NCBI GenBank assembly: GCA_035772735.1
Contig: JASDFA010000001.1
Location: 134,727,001-134,791,000 of the forward strand
DNA length: 64,000 nt
Direction of reading: 5' to 3'
Source of the DNA: Datura wrightii
Taxonomy: Eukaryota; Streptophyta; Magnoliopsida; Solanales; Solanaceae
The stretch's first letter is position 1. The number at the start of each line of letters is the position of its first letter. A program made the position numbers and the translations under genes. The notes under the pieces were generated by a model. That model saw only the letters and a list, made by a program, of their open reading frames with translations, ran no database searches and was not told where the DNA came from. Shown here one piece after another: positions 30,226 through 43,945 of this stretch.

Positions 30226-31238
30226 TTGATAGCCAAGGGATGCATTTACCACATTGTCAGAGTTCAAGATGTTCGGGTAGAGCCTCCGACTCTCCAGTCT
30301 GTTCCAGTGGTTAATGAATTTCCCTATGTATTCCCAGATGAGCTACCTGGTATTCCCCCAGAAAGGGAAATAGACTTTGCAATTGATTTAATACCAGGCA
30401 CTAAGCCCATATCAATTCCCCCTTATCGCATGGATCCTGCTGAACTCAGAGATCTAAAGGAGCAGTTGAAAGATTTGTTAGACAAGGGCTTTATAAGGCC
30501 GAGTGCTTCACCTTGGGGTGCGCTAGTTCTGTTTTTAAGAAAGAAGGATGGTTCCCTCCGCATGTGTATAGACTATCGACAACTGAATAAAGTTACTGTC
30601 AAAAATAAGTATCCGCTTCCCAGGAAAGATGATCTATTTGATCGATTACAGAGAGCTAAATATTTCTCCAAAATTGACTTAAGGTCCGGATATCATCAGG
30701 TTCGGGTTCGTGAAAGGGACATTGCAAAGACTGCCTTCAGGACTAGATACCACCATTTTGAATTCTTAGTCAAGTCCTTCTGGCTGACGAATGCTCCAGC
30801 CGTGTTTATGGACCCGATGAACAGTATATTCAGACCATACCTGGACTTGTTCGTGATAGTGTTTTTTGATGATATTCTGGTGTATTCTCGCTCAGAGGTA
30901 GACCACCAGGATCATTTGCGGACAGTGCTCCAGATTCTCAGGGACCGTCAGCTATATATGTGAAGTTCTCGAAATGTGAATTCTATCTGAATTCAGTAGC
31001 CTTTTTGGGTCATATCGTGTCCGATGCTGGTATACAGGTAGATACCTAGAAAATAGATGCAGTAAAAGCATGGCCAAGACCTACCACTCCAACCGAGGTA
31101 CGCAGTTTCCTGGGGTTAGCAGGGTGCTACAGGAGGTTTTTTGATGGATTTTCCAGCTTAGCAACACCTCTGACTAAACTAACGCAGAAGGCACAAAAAT
31201 TTTAGTGGACTGAGGCATGTGAGCAGATCTTCCAGGAA
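30226..31238 (+). pseudogene. A2 reverse transcriptase (best RT frame in the window)
   Basis: Open over 245 codons to 30963. It includes the region ahead of the fingers (DELPGIPPEREIDFAIDLIPGT, ISIPPYRMDPAELRDLKEQ), GFIRPSASPWGALVLFLRKKD, MCIDYRQLNKVT, FSKIDLRSGYHQ and FVIVFFDDILVYSR (catalytic pair at 30868-30873; Ile to Phe before it). The conserved FGLTNAP is again FWLTNAP. The frame shifts at the TAT/ATG near 30957-30963, then the thumb continues to about 31200 with the shared TAG at 31047-31049. Confidence 0.85.
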
Positions 31239-31640
31239 TTGAAAGACAGGCTAACATCAGCTCCATTGTTACCATTGCCAGAAGGTACAGAAGGTTATGC
31301 AGTTTATTGTGATGCTTCGGGTGTTGGGTTAGGATATGTGTTGATGCAGCATGGTAAAGTAATTACTTATGTTTCTAGACAGTTGAGGAAACATGAAAAG
31401 AACTATCCTACCCATGACCTAGAATTGGATGCAGTGATTCACGCCTTGAAGATATGGAGACATTACTTGTATGGCGTCTACGTGGATATTTTCACTGATC
31501 ATAAGAGCCTACAGTATATCTTCAGCTAGAAAGAACTGAACTTGCGGCAGCGTCGCTGGTTGGAGCTGTTGAAAGACTATGATGTGAATATTCTATATCA
31601 CCCAGGAAGGGCCAATGTGGTGGCAGACGCCCTTAGCCAT
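31239..31640 (+). pseudogene. A2 RNase H
   Basis: YAVYCDASGVGLGYVLMQ, DLELDAVIHALKIW and IFTDHKSLQYIF, so all three acidic residues are visible. It is interrupted by TAG at 31527-31529 (Gln expected, shared with A1) and resumes LRQRRWLELLKDYDVN...ANVVADALSH. Confidence 0.8.
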
Positions 31641-32905
31641 AAGTCTATGGGGAGTTTGGCATACTTACAGCCTCTGCAACGGGAATTAGCTCGGGAATTG
31701 CATCAATTAGCCAGTTTAGCCATTCGTGTAGCAGAAATAGAGGACAACGGAGCGGTAATCCAGCACACCGCAGTGTCGTCTTTAGTCGTTGAAGTAAAGG
31801 AACGGCAGTGTGAAGACCTATCCTAGTTCATCTTAGAAACAGAGTTCAGCAAGGAAAGGTGACAGATTTTCAGATAATCGAGGGTGGGATATTGCGATAT
31901 AAAGATCTCCTTTGTGTTCTAGACGTTGCAGGGCTTCTCCAGCAGATTATGGGAGAGGTATTATGACCGTTATTCTCTCCACCCAGATTCCAGGAAAATG
32001 TACCACGATATAAAAGAAATCTACTGGTGCCCAGGAATGAAGAAGGGGATAGCAGAATTCGTAGCTCAGTGTCCCAACTGCCAGCAGGTAAAAACTGAAC
32101 ATTAGAAACCAGGAGGACTGACTCAGGATATAGATGTGCCTCTATGGAAATGGGAAGCAGTAAATATGGATTTTGTAGCAGGATTACCCCGCACCAAGCG
32201 TAGATGTGATTCGATCTTGGTGATTGTTGACAGACTGACAAAATTAGCTCATTTTCTGCTAGTAAGGGCTACCTTTTCCGCCGAGGATTATGCTGAGTTG
32301 TATATCATAGAAATAGTTAGGTTGCATGGTGTTCTTATGTCCATTATGTCCGATAGAGGGGTGCAGTTTACAGCTAAATTCTAGCAATCATTTGAGAGAG
32401 GCTTGGGAACGCAGGTTAACCTGACCACAACTCTTCATCCTCAAACAGATGGGCAGGCAGAACGCACCATTCAAACGCTCGAGGATACATTGCGAGCATG
32501 TGTGTTGGATTTCAGAGGTAGCTGGGATGAACATTACCATTCATTGAGTTCGCCTATAATAACAATTACCATTCAGCTATTCATATTGTGCCTTATGAGG
32601 CATTATATGGGCAAAAGTGCAGATCTCCAGTTGGTTGGTTTGAGGTAGGAGAATCAGCATTGATTGGGTCAGATATCATTCCAAAGTCAGAGGAAAAAGT
32701 AAAGCTTATAAGAGAACATTTACTGACTGCTCAGAGCCGCAAGAAATCTTATGCTGGCGTGCGGCGCAGAAACTTGGAATTTGATGTGGGTGATTGGGTG
32801 TTTCTGAAAGTTTTGCTGATGAAGGGTGTAATGAGATTTGGAAAGAAAGGCAAGCTCAGCCCGAGGTTTGTTGGGCCTTATCAGATTCGCTGAAGAATAG
32901 GCCAA
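31641..32905 (+). pseudogene. A2 integrase, broken
   Basis: Zinc region around 31960-32090 (RYSLHPDSRKMYHD...VAQCPNCQQVK). Core: MDFVAGLPRTKRR (32136-32384 frame), SIMSDRGVQF, HPQTDGQAERTIQTLE (32403-32648 frame). C-terminal YGQKCRSPVGWFEVGE and FGKKGKLSPRFVGPYQIR (32588-32893 frame). It shares the TAGs at 32103-32105 and 32382-32384 with A1 and also has its own frameshifts. Confidence 0.8.
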
Positions 32906-33207
32906 GTGGAATATGAGTTAGACTTACCTCCAGAGTTAGAATCTGTCCACCTAGTATTCCATGTATCAATGCTGAGAAAGTGCATAGGAGATCCCTCCAG
33001 AATTGTCCCAGTCCAAGATGTTCAGGTTACAGAGAAGTTGGCCTATGAAGAAGTTCCAGTAGCCATACTAGACCGGCAGATCCGCAGATTAAGAACTAAA
33101 GATTTTTCTTCTGTCAAAGTGTTAGGCGTAACAGGAACCGAGAGGAAATGACTTGGGAAGTAGAAGAAGATATGTAAGCCAGATACCCTCAGTTATTTCA
33201 GACTTAG
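32906..33207 (+). pseudogene. A2 chromodomain-like C-terminus
   Basis: HLVFHVSMLRKCIGDPSRIV, VAILDRQIRRLRTKDFSSVKV and, after a frameshift near 33125, EEMTWEVEEDM then a TAA, ARYPQLFQT, stop TAG at 33205-33207. Same architecture as A1. Confidence 0.75.
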
Positions 33208-33476
33208 TTAGTCAGAGGTATGTTGATATTACTATTTTATGAGTTGCTTTATATTCATGTGTATGTGTGAGATGTTGACTTCAGTTTATTATGTAATGGA
33301 TGCTATAGTATTATATGGAGTACCTGTATTGGACTTTTCTGTGTTTTAGAATTTTTGAGATAGTCCATATTACAGGGGAAACTCTGTCGAAATTTTTACA
33401 GAAAAGGTAGAGCAAGTTAAAATTTCTGTAAACGAAAGTTAACATTCGAGGACGAATGTTCTTAAGGGGAGAAGGA
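33208..33476 (+). other. A2 3' UTR, AGGA hairpin and polypurine tract
   Basis: The hairpin AACATTCG-AGGA-CGAATGTT is at 33441-33460 and the PPT TTAAGGGGAGAAGGA at 33462-33476. No coding content. Confidence 0.75.
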
Positions 33477-35822
33477 TGTTACACCCCGTAAGTTCTTGAC
33501 ACTTAGTTGGCCTATTCGCATGTTGGTTAAGAGTTTTAGAATGCTATACGTGCGAGAAAAGGGCCTAGGGAGAGACCGAACATGCGCCAAGTCAGAGCGT
33601 TGCAAGGAAAATGCGACTTATAAATCACATTCGACAAATGCGACCTTATAAATCGCATTCGACAAATGCGACATATAAAAGAGGGGTTCGGGCCCAAGTA
33701 TATAAGGCCTCCCACCTTGTTTTAAATCATTTCCTTACATTTAAATTCCAGTGAACGACCAGTAAACAGGGGAGATGAAGGGTTTTCATTAATTTCCGTC
33801 TGATTAAGCCGTCAAACGCAGTCCAAACTAAAATTAACTTCGGGAAGCGAAGTATAAAGCTGCATGGAGCATTCCTGCGGAGTTAGTTTCGCGAAATTCG
33901 GACGGTGAATCGTCATCACGCCGAGCCAAGGTAAGTGGAATTTTTCCATACTAGTGTTAATATACTCCTAGCATTAAAGTGAGTATTTCTCCCTTCTAGA
34001 CTTCCGAGAAATAGCGAGTTTTTGGTCGTTCTTCGATAAGTCAAAGAATAGGCAGTAGGTATAGCCATAATATGGTTTCTTTCAAAAATAATAGTAGAAT
34101 TAATTCTATTCTTTCATTAATATGAATACAATTTGGAGAAATAGCAGAATACTAGCTGAGCTACACCAGTTAATCAGAAAGTCGACAGTTGAGGTATGTA
34201 AAGCCAGTTTCTTTCAGCAAGTTAGTAGTTCTAGTATAGCAAAATAGTATGAATTTCAGTAGAGTGTTTTAGAGGTCGTATATTATGTTCAGTATGATAT
34301 TTAGTAAGCATGTTAGAAATGTAATACAGTGTTCAACATGGAATTCAGTAAAACAGTATAATTTCCAGCAGAATATTCCAGAAATATTATTTCATACTCA
34401 ATATATCTCAGTATCAGATTCAGCATATTTCAGTATTAGATTCAACATATTTAAGTATCAGATTCAGTATATTTCAGTATGAGATTAAGAACAGAATACT
34501 AATACATAAATATTATTATCAGATCTAGTATATATATACCATGTGCCTATTGCTATCTGTGGAGACATGATTGTTCTGTGTTGGTCACTCTTAGAGCTTC
34601 CCTAACCACCCCAGGGTTAATAGTTGTGTCGACTCACCTATTAGAGGGTGAGGATACGTCGCTCTACAGAGTGTCATGCCGTCCGCTAGCAGACGAAGAT
34701 GGGATGCAGATTCCCCATAGCAGGCTAATCAACACTATACCACACCCCCTGTCGAGCGCTTGCACCCGGGGTGCAGATTTAAGCTTTCTGATTACAGATT
34801 TCATATTTCAGATTTTAGATTTCAGGAGTCCTTCGGACTCAGATACAGCTATAGTCAGGGGCCCAGAGAGACCAAGCTGGATAACCAGGGGGCCAGCTGG
34901 ATGCTCATAGTTATTAGGATCACGGTATGACCTGGGTAGGGGTATACAGATTGTGTGCTAGTTGGTATCTTACGGCTTATGGGGGATGGTAATGTTGTTG
35001 TATGCTATGCTGTGTTAGTTATTAGTAGATAGAAAGTAGACCGCCATGTTATAAGGTATGACTCTTACTCTCATCAGTAAAGTTACGCTATTTTTAGTCA
35101 GTCTCAGCTCGTCTCCTATTACATCAGTATCTATCAGTATTATTGTTTGCTTTTAGTTATTTTCAGTTATTGCTTACATACTCAGTACCAGTGGTACTGA
35201 CGCCCGTTTTGGGATGCTGCATTACTTGCCTGTAGGTACTCATAGATGAGGAACAGAACCCTCGTAGTTCTAGCCAGGGTACAGAGCCTTCAGCTCCTAT
35301 CATCCAGAGCTTGACAGCTAAAGGTTTACTTCCTTTTTTGTTTGTACAGTGTGGGTAGGTCGGGGCCCTGTCCCGACCACCTTATTATTCTTAGAGGCTT
35401 GCGGATTGTATATTCTCTGTGGTTAGTTGTACCGGTCGTGTGGGGCCATATGTATGTTTCTGTTTGCATGTGATGGCCGTGGGGGGCCTAGTTTAGTTGT
35501 CAGTTGGTGACCTTGTCTGTCACAAATCAGTTCAGCACTTGATTATACTTTTCAGTGATAACTAGTCAGCATGGTGGCCTTGTCGGCCCTCATAGGTTCC
35601 CTTATGCTCAGTTGTTCTGGTTAGCTGTTATATTCCTACAGCTGGCTATAGGCCTAGTCGGTCGGAGGCTGAATTTACAGTGGTTATATAGCCCATTTTT
35701 TTCATAAATTCAGAATTAGAGCCAGCCTGGCTCCAGAAGTGCTTAGGCTCAGTAGTCCAGTAGTCCAGGTCCTAGTAGGGGCACTAGGTGCTAGTCATGC
35801 CTTCCAGGGGGGGGGCGTGGCA
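33477..35822 (+). repeat. A2 3' LTR, full length
   Basis: TGTTACACCCCG to GGGCGTGGCA, 2346 bp. TATA box at 33699-33706, 22-bp repeats at about 34400-34487. The 73-codon frame is closed by TAA at its third codon, as in the A1 3' LTR. It is followed by TTGTT (35823-35827), the same junction as A1. Confidence 0.9.
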
Positions 35823-35823
35823 T

Positions 35824-36981
35824 TGTTAGCCATGGAAAAATAATTAAAACATGCTTAACTTATGTGGGCTTGCCCAAATCTTAAAATCATGCATACTTCA
35901 AATAAACTTCATAAGTGAAAGTCATAGATTCATACATGGGTAATTTGCAAACATTTAATCATGCTAAATACTCATCATTCTTCAAAATCATGCAACATCA
36001 ACTTGACTTTTAATGAAACTTGCATAATTGGGCATAATTCATCTAAAACATGAAATCATGAATTTTTAATTAATTTGTACATAAAATCTGCCCATGAATA
36101 TTAAAACGTCATTTAAAACCTAAAGGGAATTGACCCATAAATAGAGTATAAAGAATTTTATAAACTTGAGTTAAAACTGCATAAGATCAAACACTTGAAT
36201 ACATGAACTTGAGGAGAAATTTGGGCAAGAGATTAAAAGAAAATTCTTATTCATGGTTCTACATAGTTGGATAAACTGAATCTACACCTTTCCTTGAAAA
36301 ACTAAGGGATTTGGATAAGAACTTATAGAATTCTAGGCTTGATCTCCTATGGGATCCTCTAAAATTGCATGCATGAGAAGGGAATGGGTTAAAATAGGCT
36401 AAAACCTCTTAAAACCCTCTTAACGGAGATTAAAACGATGTTATTTATCATTTAGGAGCTTAGAAATTATGAAAACACCCTTACTAATTTCACAGGTCAA
36501 CTGGCATTGCTAGTCCCAACGAGGGTCTGGACGAGTTGCTTCCAAACTAGAGAAATTCCAATCTTACTAAACTGCTTCAACTAATGACTAACATGAAGAT
36601 TCATTAATAGGGATGATGAATCGTTTCTTTCTTTTGTTTTCACCACTGTAAATCTCATCCTTCAATCTTAGCCATCCTAATAATGACCCAATTGACGAGT
36701 CATGAAGTGACACCACGACTTGTTCCTTAACTCGTTAAGTCTCCTGATCTAAAATTTTCCTCAACACATAACGGGCACACTAATGACTCAATGAGTCAAA
36801 GACAAGTCTTTGTGCCATCCGTGGTATCCCCCTGACAATGATTCCTTACAAGTATTCCATCACTTAACAAGCCATTGAATGATTCATCGGGTGACTTGAC
36901 AAGTCGTTCTGTGACCTGACATAGATTTTTCATGTTTTATCCACTTCAACTAACCTTAGGGACTTTCGAGTTATTAAAATA
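35824..36981 (-). repeat. B2 3' LTR (block X2)
   Basis: Second copy of 14452-15618, nearly identical by eye, with small indels (for example one AAAGCCTCTT-type repeat fewer near 36410). Confidence 0.75.
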
Positions 36982-37239
36982 TCTCCCCATTGGGAATACT
37001 CGTCCTGAATAGCTGGAGAAGGAACTGCAATCCCAAATACAAAGTATCTGAAGCTGAAATCTGACGGAGTGACTGCCTATGGACTGATATATATGACTAA
37101 ACTAAATTCATGAATCACACATACACATGCCGACATAATGGAAATTGAGAGACATGAATTAGACATGAAACTTGAGTAGTGTACTAAGAAGGAAACCGAT
37201 ACCTCATGCTGGAATTGAGTCGAAAGGGAAAAATACAGT
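36982..37239 (-). other. B2 polypurine tract and 3' non-coding
   Basis: PPT region reads CCAATGGGGAGAT on the minus strand. A deletion of about 18 bases (after CTCGTCCT near 37006) removed one arm of the AGGA hairpin that X1 and X3 still have. No gene. Confidence 0.6.
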
Positions 37240-39000
37240 TATTTAGCCATCATATCTATCTCAGCTTCCCAGGTAACTCCCTCAACAAGTTGATTCCTCC
37301 ACAAAACCTTTTCTGAAGCTACTTCTTTGTTTCTCAACCTATGAACCTGATGATTAAGGTACTCAACTAGCACCTCCATATTGCTAAGGTTATTCTACAC
37401 ATCTACGCTCTCCACTAGAACAACCAAATTCGGATCACCAATGCACTTCTTCAACAATGATACATGGAAGACTGGATATACCAAAGCCAACTACATTGGT
37501 AGCTATAACATATAGGACACTTTGCCACCACGTCTCACAATCTGGTTGGGACCAACGTATATGGCTTTCCTTTCTTTTCAAACCTCATCACCCCTTTCAT
37601 GGGAGATACCTTCAAGAATATCCAATCATCAACTTCAAACTCAAGCTCTCTCCGTCTAACATCAATATATGACTTTTGATGATTCTGAGCCATTTTTAGC
37701 CTTTCTCTAATAAGTGAAACTTTCTCCATAGCCTCATGAACTAAATTTGGCCCAATCAACCTAGCTTCACCTACCTCAAACCCACCAATAGGCGATCTAT
37801 ATCTCCGCCCATAAAGAGCCTCAAACAAAGCCATCTAAAGGCTGGAGTGGTAGCTTATATTGTAAGTAAACTCAATGAGAGGTAAATGATCATCCCAACT
37901 AACTTTAAAGTCAATCACACATGCTCTCAACATATCCTCAAAAGTTTGAATGGTCCGCTCAGCCTGACCATCCGTCTGCGGGTGAAAGGTTGTGCTAAGC
38001 TTGACCTGAGTACCGAGTCCCTTCTAAAATGATCTCCAAAATTACGAGGTAAAATGAGTATGTCTATCTGATATGATGGACAAGGGAACTCTATGCAACT
38101 TAACTAACTCCCGAATGAACGATTTAGGATACTCCTCGGCATAATCGGTAGTCTTAACTGGTAGAAAATTGGCTGCTTTAGTCAACCTATCTACCATCAC
38201 CCAAATAGAGTCATACTGTTAACGTGCACGAGGTAAAACTGTAATGAAGTCCATATTGATCTCTTCCCACATCCAAGTAGGGATACTAATCTCTTCTAGC
38301 ACACCTCCAGCTCATTGATGCTCAACTTTCACTTGTAGACAGTTTGGACACCTAGCCACAAACTCGGAAAGGCCTTTTTTATGCCATTCCACCAATAGAC
38401 TTCCCATAGGTCATTGTACATCTTGGTGGCACCTAGATATATAGAATATTGGGAATCATGAGCCTCATGAAACCTCAAATCATCAACCGCTTGGAACACA
38501 CCAACTACCTTGATATCGAAGTACTCCATCTCCACTTAGGAGAAAACCTCTACCTTATAATTCTAAACCACTTCCTTCAACTTTACATAAATAGGATCCT
38601 TATCTTTTCTAGCCTTGACCTCAGCAACTGAAGAATATTCTGAACCATTCTAAACAATAGAACCACCATCCATCGAATCAACAAGGTAAACTTCTAGTCC
38701 TGCAAGCCGATGCACATCATTCACAACCCCTTTCTTTCCATCTTCCACATGAGAAACACTCTCCATGGAAAGCCTACTAAGGGCATCCGCCATTACATTA
38801 GCCTTGCCCAGATGATAAAGGACACTCATGTCATAGTCCTTGAGAAGCGCTAACCACCTCGTTTGTCACAAATTCAGGTCCTTCTAAGAACTGTAGGCTC
38901 TTATGGTCTACGAACACATCGATATGCATGATAACTCTTAAACCATACCTCCTACTGAAGTATGAAGTCGGCATTGTCAATAAAGAACTCAACTAAGAGG
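37240..39000 (-). pseudogene. B2 truncated pol: RNase H end, integrase, chromodomain
   Basis: Copy of 15898-17635 with the same truncation point and the same major lesions. Zinc region with YLG for HPG (38329-38535 frame), integrase core (MDFI near 38255, SDR near 38080, GQAERTIQTFEDMLRACVIDF near 37900-37980), C-terminal YGRRYRSPIGGFEVGEA (37535-37834 frame) and the chromodomain end near 37245. Sharing these breaks with B1 shows descent from one truncated ancestor. Confidence 0.8.
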
Positions 39001-40489
39001 TTAGGGTTGAACCCATAGGAAATATGGATGAGCTAGACTAAAGCCAGTAAGTGAACTTGTTGGGTAGTATTGGGGATTCTAAAGAAAACAATAATTAAAA
39101 ACATAGTTAAAACCTTGGTTAAAATCAAGAATGAAAGATAACTAGGGTTTTGTGTTCCCCATGAATTTATAACTGCTTCGGGTATACATACGTGATCATC
39201 ACCAATGCTTACTCGTAAAACTAATAACTTAGGTTTATTCAAATGACTGGTCTGTCCCAATTGAATGACTATGCTCAATCACCTAGTCAGGTCTCATGAG
39301 TGTTTGCAAATTAACCGTTATCAATATGTCCCAAATTTAACTATCTTGCAACCACAACTCAAGTTAATACAATGATCATCAAGATCAAGACTTTGTTGTA
39401 ATTCTCTTTTCCTAATCTCTACCTCTCTAGGCTCAAGAAAGTAAAGAATTCGGGCATGTCCTAACGTTGTACACCGTTAAGAAAAGTTTAAGCATGAAGA
39501 GAATACAATACAAGTGTTTTGCATTGTTTCTAAATCACTTTTATGAAACCCTAGCTTGTTAATCCACCATGGTTCCAACAAGCCTAGTTATGGAGGTTTT
39601 AGCCTCTCTTAGTTGCAAGATTGTGATTTGCATTCATGATTAAATACATAAATCAATACTTACAATTATGGATGAGAGAAAAACTTCTATGTATAAATCA
39701 GCAAAATCCTCAAGAACAAAATATCAAGAGAAAGTCAAGAAAAGGTTGATCACAAGTCGAACAAACTCAATTCTATCTTCTAACCCTCAATTCTCACGTC
39801 CTATAATCAATTCTAATTCTTTCTATCTATCTCTTTCTGCTTTCTAATGAAAATAAAACATAAAACATATTTATATACACATAAAAATCCTTTTCCTAGG
39901 CTAACAGGGTAAACTTCCATATTTCAAGCCGCTTGCATCACGAGCTGTCCTACAACCCGTAGCAGGTGTCATTGGCTGGCTTAAATTTGGCTATGCGTTG
40001 GACCTTTGTACGACTCGTACATTCTTCCTATGAGTCGTATTGTTCTTCCTTACCTTTAATCTGAGACTTTGTAATTTTTTTTGAAGTTCTTCATGAGTGC
40101 TAAGGTACAACTCATACCTTGATGCCATGACTCGTACTGTCTATCCGTATCAAGAGTCAGCCTCTTGTGCAAATCTTATGAATCTTTCCATGACTTCTAC
40201 TCTACAGCCCGTACAAGCATTATATGACTCGTGTTGAGAGTCATATGATGCACTCTTCTTCCTTACCCTTCTAAAACGTCTCATGACCTGCAGTACGACT
40301 CATAGCACCATCTTATGGCTCGGACTAAGAATTGTGACTTAAGCCTATTTTCTGCACTTTCAAGCTATCTTTTGCCCATTATTTCTCCAACACCTATTTA
40401 TCTGGTAACCAATGAAAAAGTGCCTTATATCCATATAAATATATCTAAGTCCATGCTATTTTCTTAGTTTTGAGTGTCGAAAGTCTTTT
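39001..40489 (-). repeat. D2: Athila-like LTR relic
   Basis: Copy of 17640-19145 with scattered substitutions. Same truncated ends, same GACTCGTAC-rich block (about 40000-40330). No gene seen. Confidence 0.45.
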
Positions 40490-42222
40490 TGTTATACCCC
40501 GAGAGCTCAAAAGATCAGACCCGAGAGTTGAACTAGGAAAATTCTAAAATTGATATTTCAGGCACAGGAGGAGTCATGGGACGACTCGTGAGGACAGCCC
40601 ACGAGTTGTCAGGTGACTCACGGGGAATGCTAGTGAAGAGTTACGAAGTTTGCAGGATAGGGTCCCAATGGGCATGGCAACGAGTCATGGCCAGGCCCCA
40701 TGAGTGGATAGGTCAGCTGCGGGGTGAGGGAGGAGGAAGTGAAAAGGAAGGAACCAGTGTACTTCACGAGTGGTGACCACGATTCGTGGTCAGCCACCAC
40801 GATTCGTTGGGTTCCCTATTACCAGCCAAATGATCAATTGCAGAGTTTGAGGCAGTGCAGTTAATGATTGGTGAACAAGAGTCGTGCTCACCCCTAACGA
40901 AACATTATGTGACCCATTACGACCCAGGAGATTTGAAAAGTAGTGTACCTAACGAGCTAGGTGACGAGTCATCGCCTTGGACAACGAGTCATCAGGTCAT
41001 CAATTGGGACCACCTGGCAGTATTTTCCTACGAATTCAGTAAGGGTCTTTTTGTAATTCCTATGTTTCTAAGACCTAAACTATGTCGTTTAAGTCTCATT
41101 TTGAAGGGTTTTAAGAGGGGAAAACCTATTGTAAGTTATTTCATTCCGTGCATGCAAAGTTGAGAGGTTGATGAGGTGATTTAGAGCAAGTCTTCAAGGT
41201 TTCCATTGGAATCTCATCTTTGACAATCAGGGAAGTGGTAGAATTATCCCTTCCACGTATGTAGGGTTATGAGTGGGTGTCTTCTTCCACAGCATGCCTA
41301 ATTTCTATGAAATCATGAAAATCTCCTATGATCAAGTGTGGGGTTTTTACCCGAATACATGAATACTCAATTTCTTTACATGGGTATGAATTGATTATGA
41401 TTTTTTTATTGAATTGTGAAGCATGGGCTGATTTTATAATGGTTTCAATTAAAATTATGATTCTAACTTTTATGAATGTTGAAGCCCATTGATGATATGA
41501 TCATGGAAAGTGAGATTTATGAAGTAAATGTGATAATGATGAGATATTATGATGTAAAACATGATTTGAAATTACCCATGTCTATAATTCTATCTTCAAT
41601 TAGAATAGAGCAATTATAAGCATGATATTGCTTTGGGCAATGCCCACATGTTGATTTCAAATGATGATTTTCCTGAAATATGCTTACCGCATTGTTTTGG
41701 AGTGAAGTCTCCCGAATTCCATATTTTAGCTTGTGGTAAGGTTGAGTTAAATCTTCTTATGTATAGCTTACCACATGGTTTTGGAACAAGGGCTCCCAAG
41801 TATGTTCAGCCTGTGGTATGTTTTAAACTAAACTATTTCATATGCATGAATTCGATTGAGATGTATGTTATTATTGAGCTTCATTTTCATACAATGTTGA
41901 GTCTATGCATGATTTCATGTTGAGCTTCATCATAGACGATGTTGAGCTCATTAATTACAATGTAGAGCATATGCATGTTTTTTGGAGAAGAGTCTAGCAC
42001 CGAGTAGACTAAGGGTCGACCATCCTATGCCCCAGACTACGTGCCAATATAGGTTGATACTATTATATGTCTTGGGACCTCCCTTGTGAGCTTTCCCCTA
42101 GCCGAATGGGCCTTCCGCTTGATATCGATATAATGCCAGCGTCCTTAGCCCTGCCAAGGTTTTGGACAGCTCTACCCACTTGAATGTGTTAGTCGGGACC
42201 ACATAAGCTCTATCATGGTATG
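40490..42222 (+). repeat. C1 LTR unit (block X2)
   Basis: Copy of 19146-20876, starting TGTTATACCCCGAGAGC. Words of the GACTCGT/ACGAGTC type at about 40570-41000. The frames at 40855-41163 and 41633-41923 are LTR artefacts. Confidence 0.65.
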
Positions 42223-43945
42223 TGTTACACCTCGGGAGCTCAAAGATCGAAATCGGAAGTTGAAATAGCAAAATTGTAAAATTGATGTTGCAGGCATAAG
42301 ACTAGTCGTGGGACGACTCGTGAGGAGACCTCATGAGATGTCAGGTTTATCGTGGGGTGGAGTTTGAATTTTTATAGGAGGATGACCAGTGTACCTAACA
42401 GATGGGATCCCATGAGTCGTGACAAGTCCTAACGACTCATGAGGTGAGTCGTGAGAAAACAGGTTGAAAAGTGAGGTATTGTACATGACGGAAGGTGACC
42501 ACAAGTCGTGGTCTCGAGGAAAAAGTTTTTAGGTCCTCCGTTACGATCCCTTGTAGTCATGTAACCTAGTGCACTTAAAGGGTGACTCGACGAGTCATTG
42601 CCCATCCTGACAAGTCGTCAGGACACCCGTTAGGGTCACCTAATATTTATTTTTTGTGAAATAGTAAGGGATTTTTCGTAATTTACTAAGTTCCTAAGAC
42701 TTATACTACGTCATTTAAGGCTCGTTTTAGTGGGTTTTAAGCAGGGTAAAATCCACCTAAGCCATTATTCTCATGCACACAAGTTTGAAGGTTTGAAGAG
42801 GATATTCAAGGCAAAATCTAAAGGTTTCCGTTGGAATATCAGCTTGGGCTATTAGAGGGTGTTAGAATTCACCATTCCCAAGTATGTAAGGCTATGAGTA
42901 GGTGTCTTCTTCCACACCCATTCCCAATTTCTATCAATCATGATAAATTGTATATGATCAAGTATGAGGTTTCTACCCAATTGCATAATTCTTCAATCTC
43001 TACACATGGGTATGATTAGATAGTATTTATATTGATGATTTATGAAGCTTGGGCGGATTCTAAATTGTTTTCCCTTATAAAAATCATTTTCTAAAATTAG
43101 AATCTAAAATGACCATGGGTAAAGTGTTCATAAAAGAGGTGATTTATGGTAAATGTGTGATGGTGATGAAGTTGAGGATGAAAAGCATATTTCCAAAATT
43201 ACCCATGATTATGTTGATGTTTTCAAAATGAAATTATTAGATGCTAGTATGATAAAGCTTTGGGAAATGCCCTCATGATGATTTAAAGTGATGATTTTCC
43301 AACATAAGCTTACCCCGTTGTTTGAAGTGAAGATTCCAAATTTTTCATTAAATCTAGCTTGTGGTATATTGAGTTAAATATTCCTAAATGTAGCTTACCA
43401 CATGATTTGGAGTAGATGCTCACACCTATGATTGAACTTGTGGTATATTTTGAAATAAAGCTTCTCATACGCATGAACGTATAATTGAGATGTATGTCAT
43501 TATCGAGCTTTTCCAAAGGACAATGTTGAGCTTCATTTCACATGATGTTGAGTCTATGCATGATTTCGTCATTTAGCTTTGTCAATAGACAATGTTGAGC
43601 TTCGTTTCATACAATGTTGAGTTATGCATGATTTCATATTGAGCTTCGTAGTTAGACGATGTTGAGCTTCGTTTATATATGATCTAGAGCATTGCATATT
43701 TTGGAGAAGAGTCTAGCACCGAGCGGGTTAAGGGTTGATTACCCTATGCCCCAAAACTACGCACCAACATAGGTTTATACTATTATATTATTGGGACCTC
43801 CCTTGTGAGCTATCCCCGGCCCGATTGGCCATTCAGCTTGATATCAATATCATGGTAGCGTCCCCAGCCCTGGCAAGGTTTTGGACTTATCTGCCCACTT
43901 GAGTGTGATAGTCGGGACCACGCAAGCTCTATCATGGCATGTTAT
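42223..43945 (+). repeat. C2 LTR unit (block X2), uninterrupted
   Basis: Copy of C2 of X1 without Ath2: the empty site GAGTGTGATAGTCGGG lies at about 43904-43919. Ends ...GGTATGTTAT against the inverted A LTR. If a third tandem C unit once followed (TGTTATACCCC), GTTAT is what would remain left of the A insertion. Confidence 0.65.

Noticed and set aside
28185..35822. A2 as a complete retrotransposon
   Set aside because: It has no 5' LTR in the right orientation, no primer site and no gag start; its left end is an inverted LTR fragment joined at GGTC.
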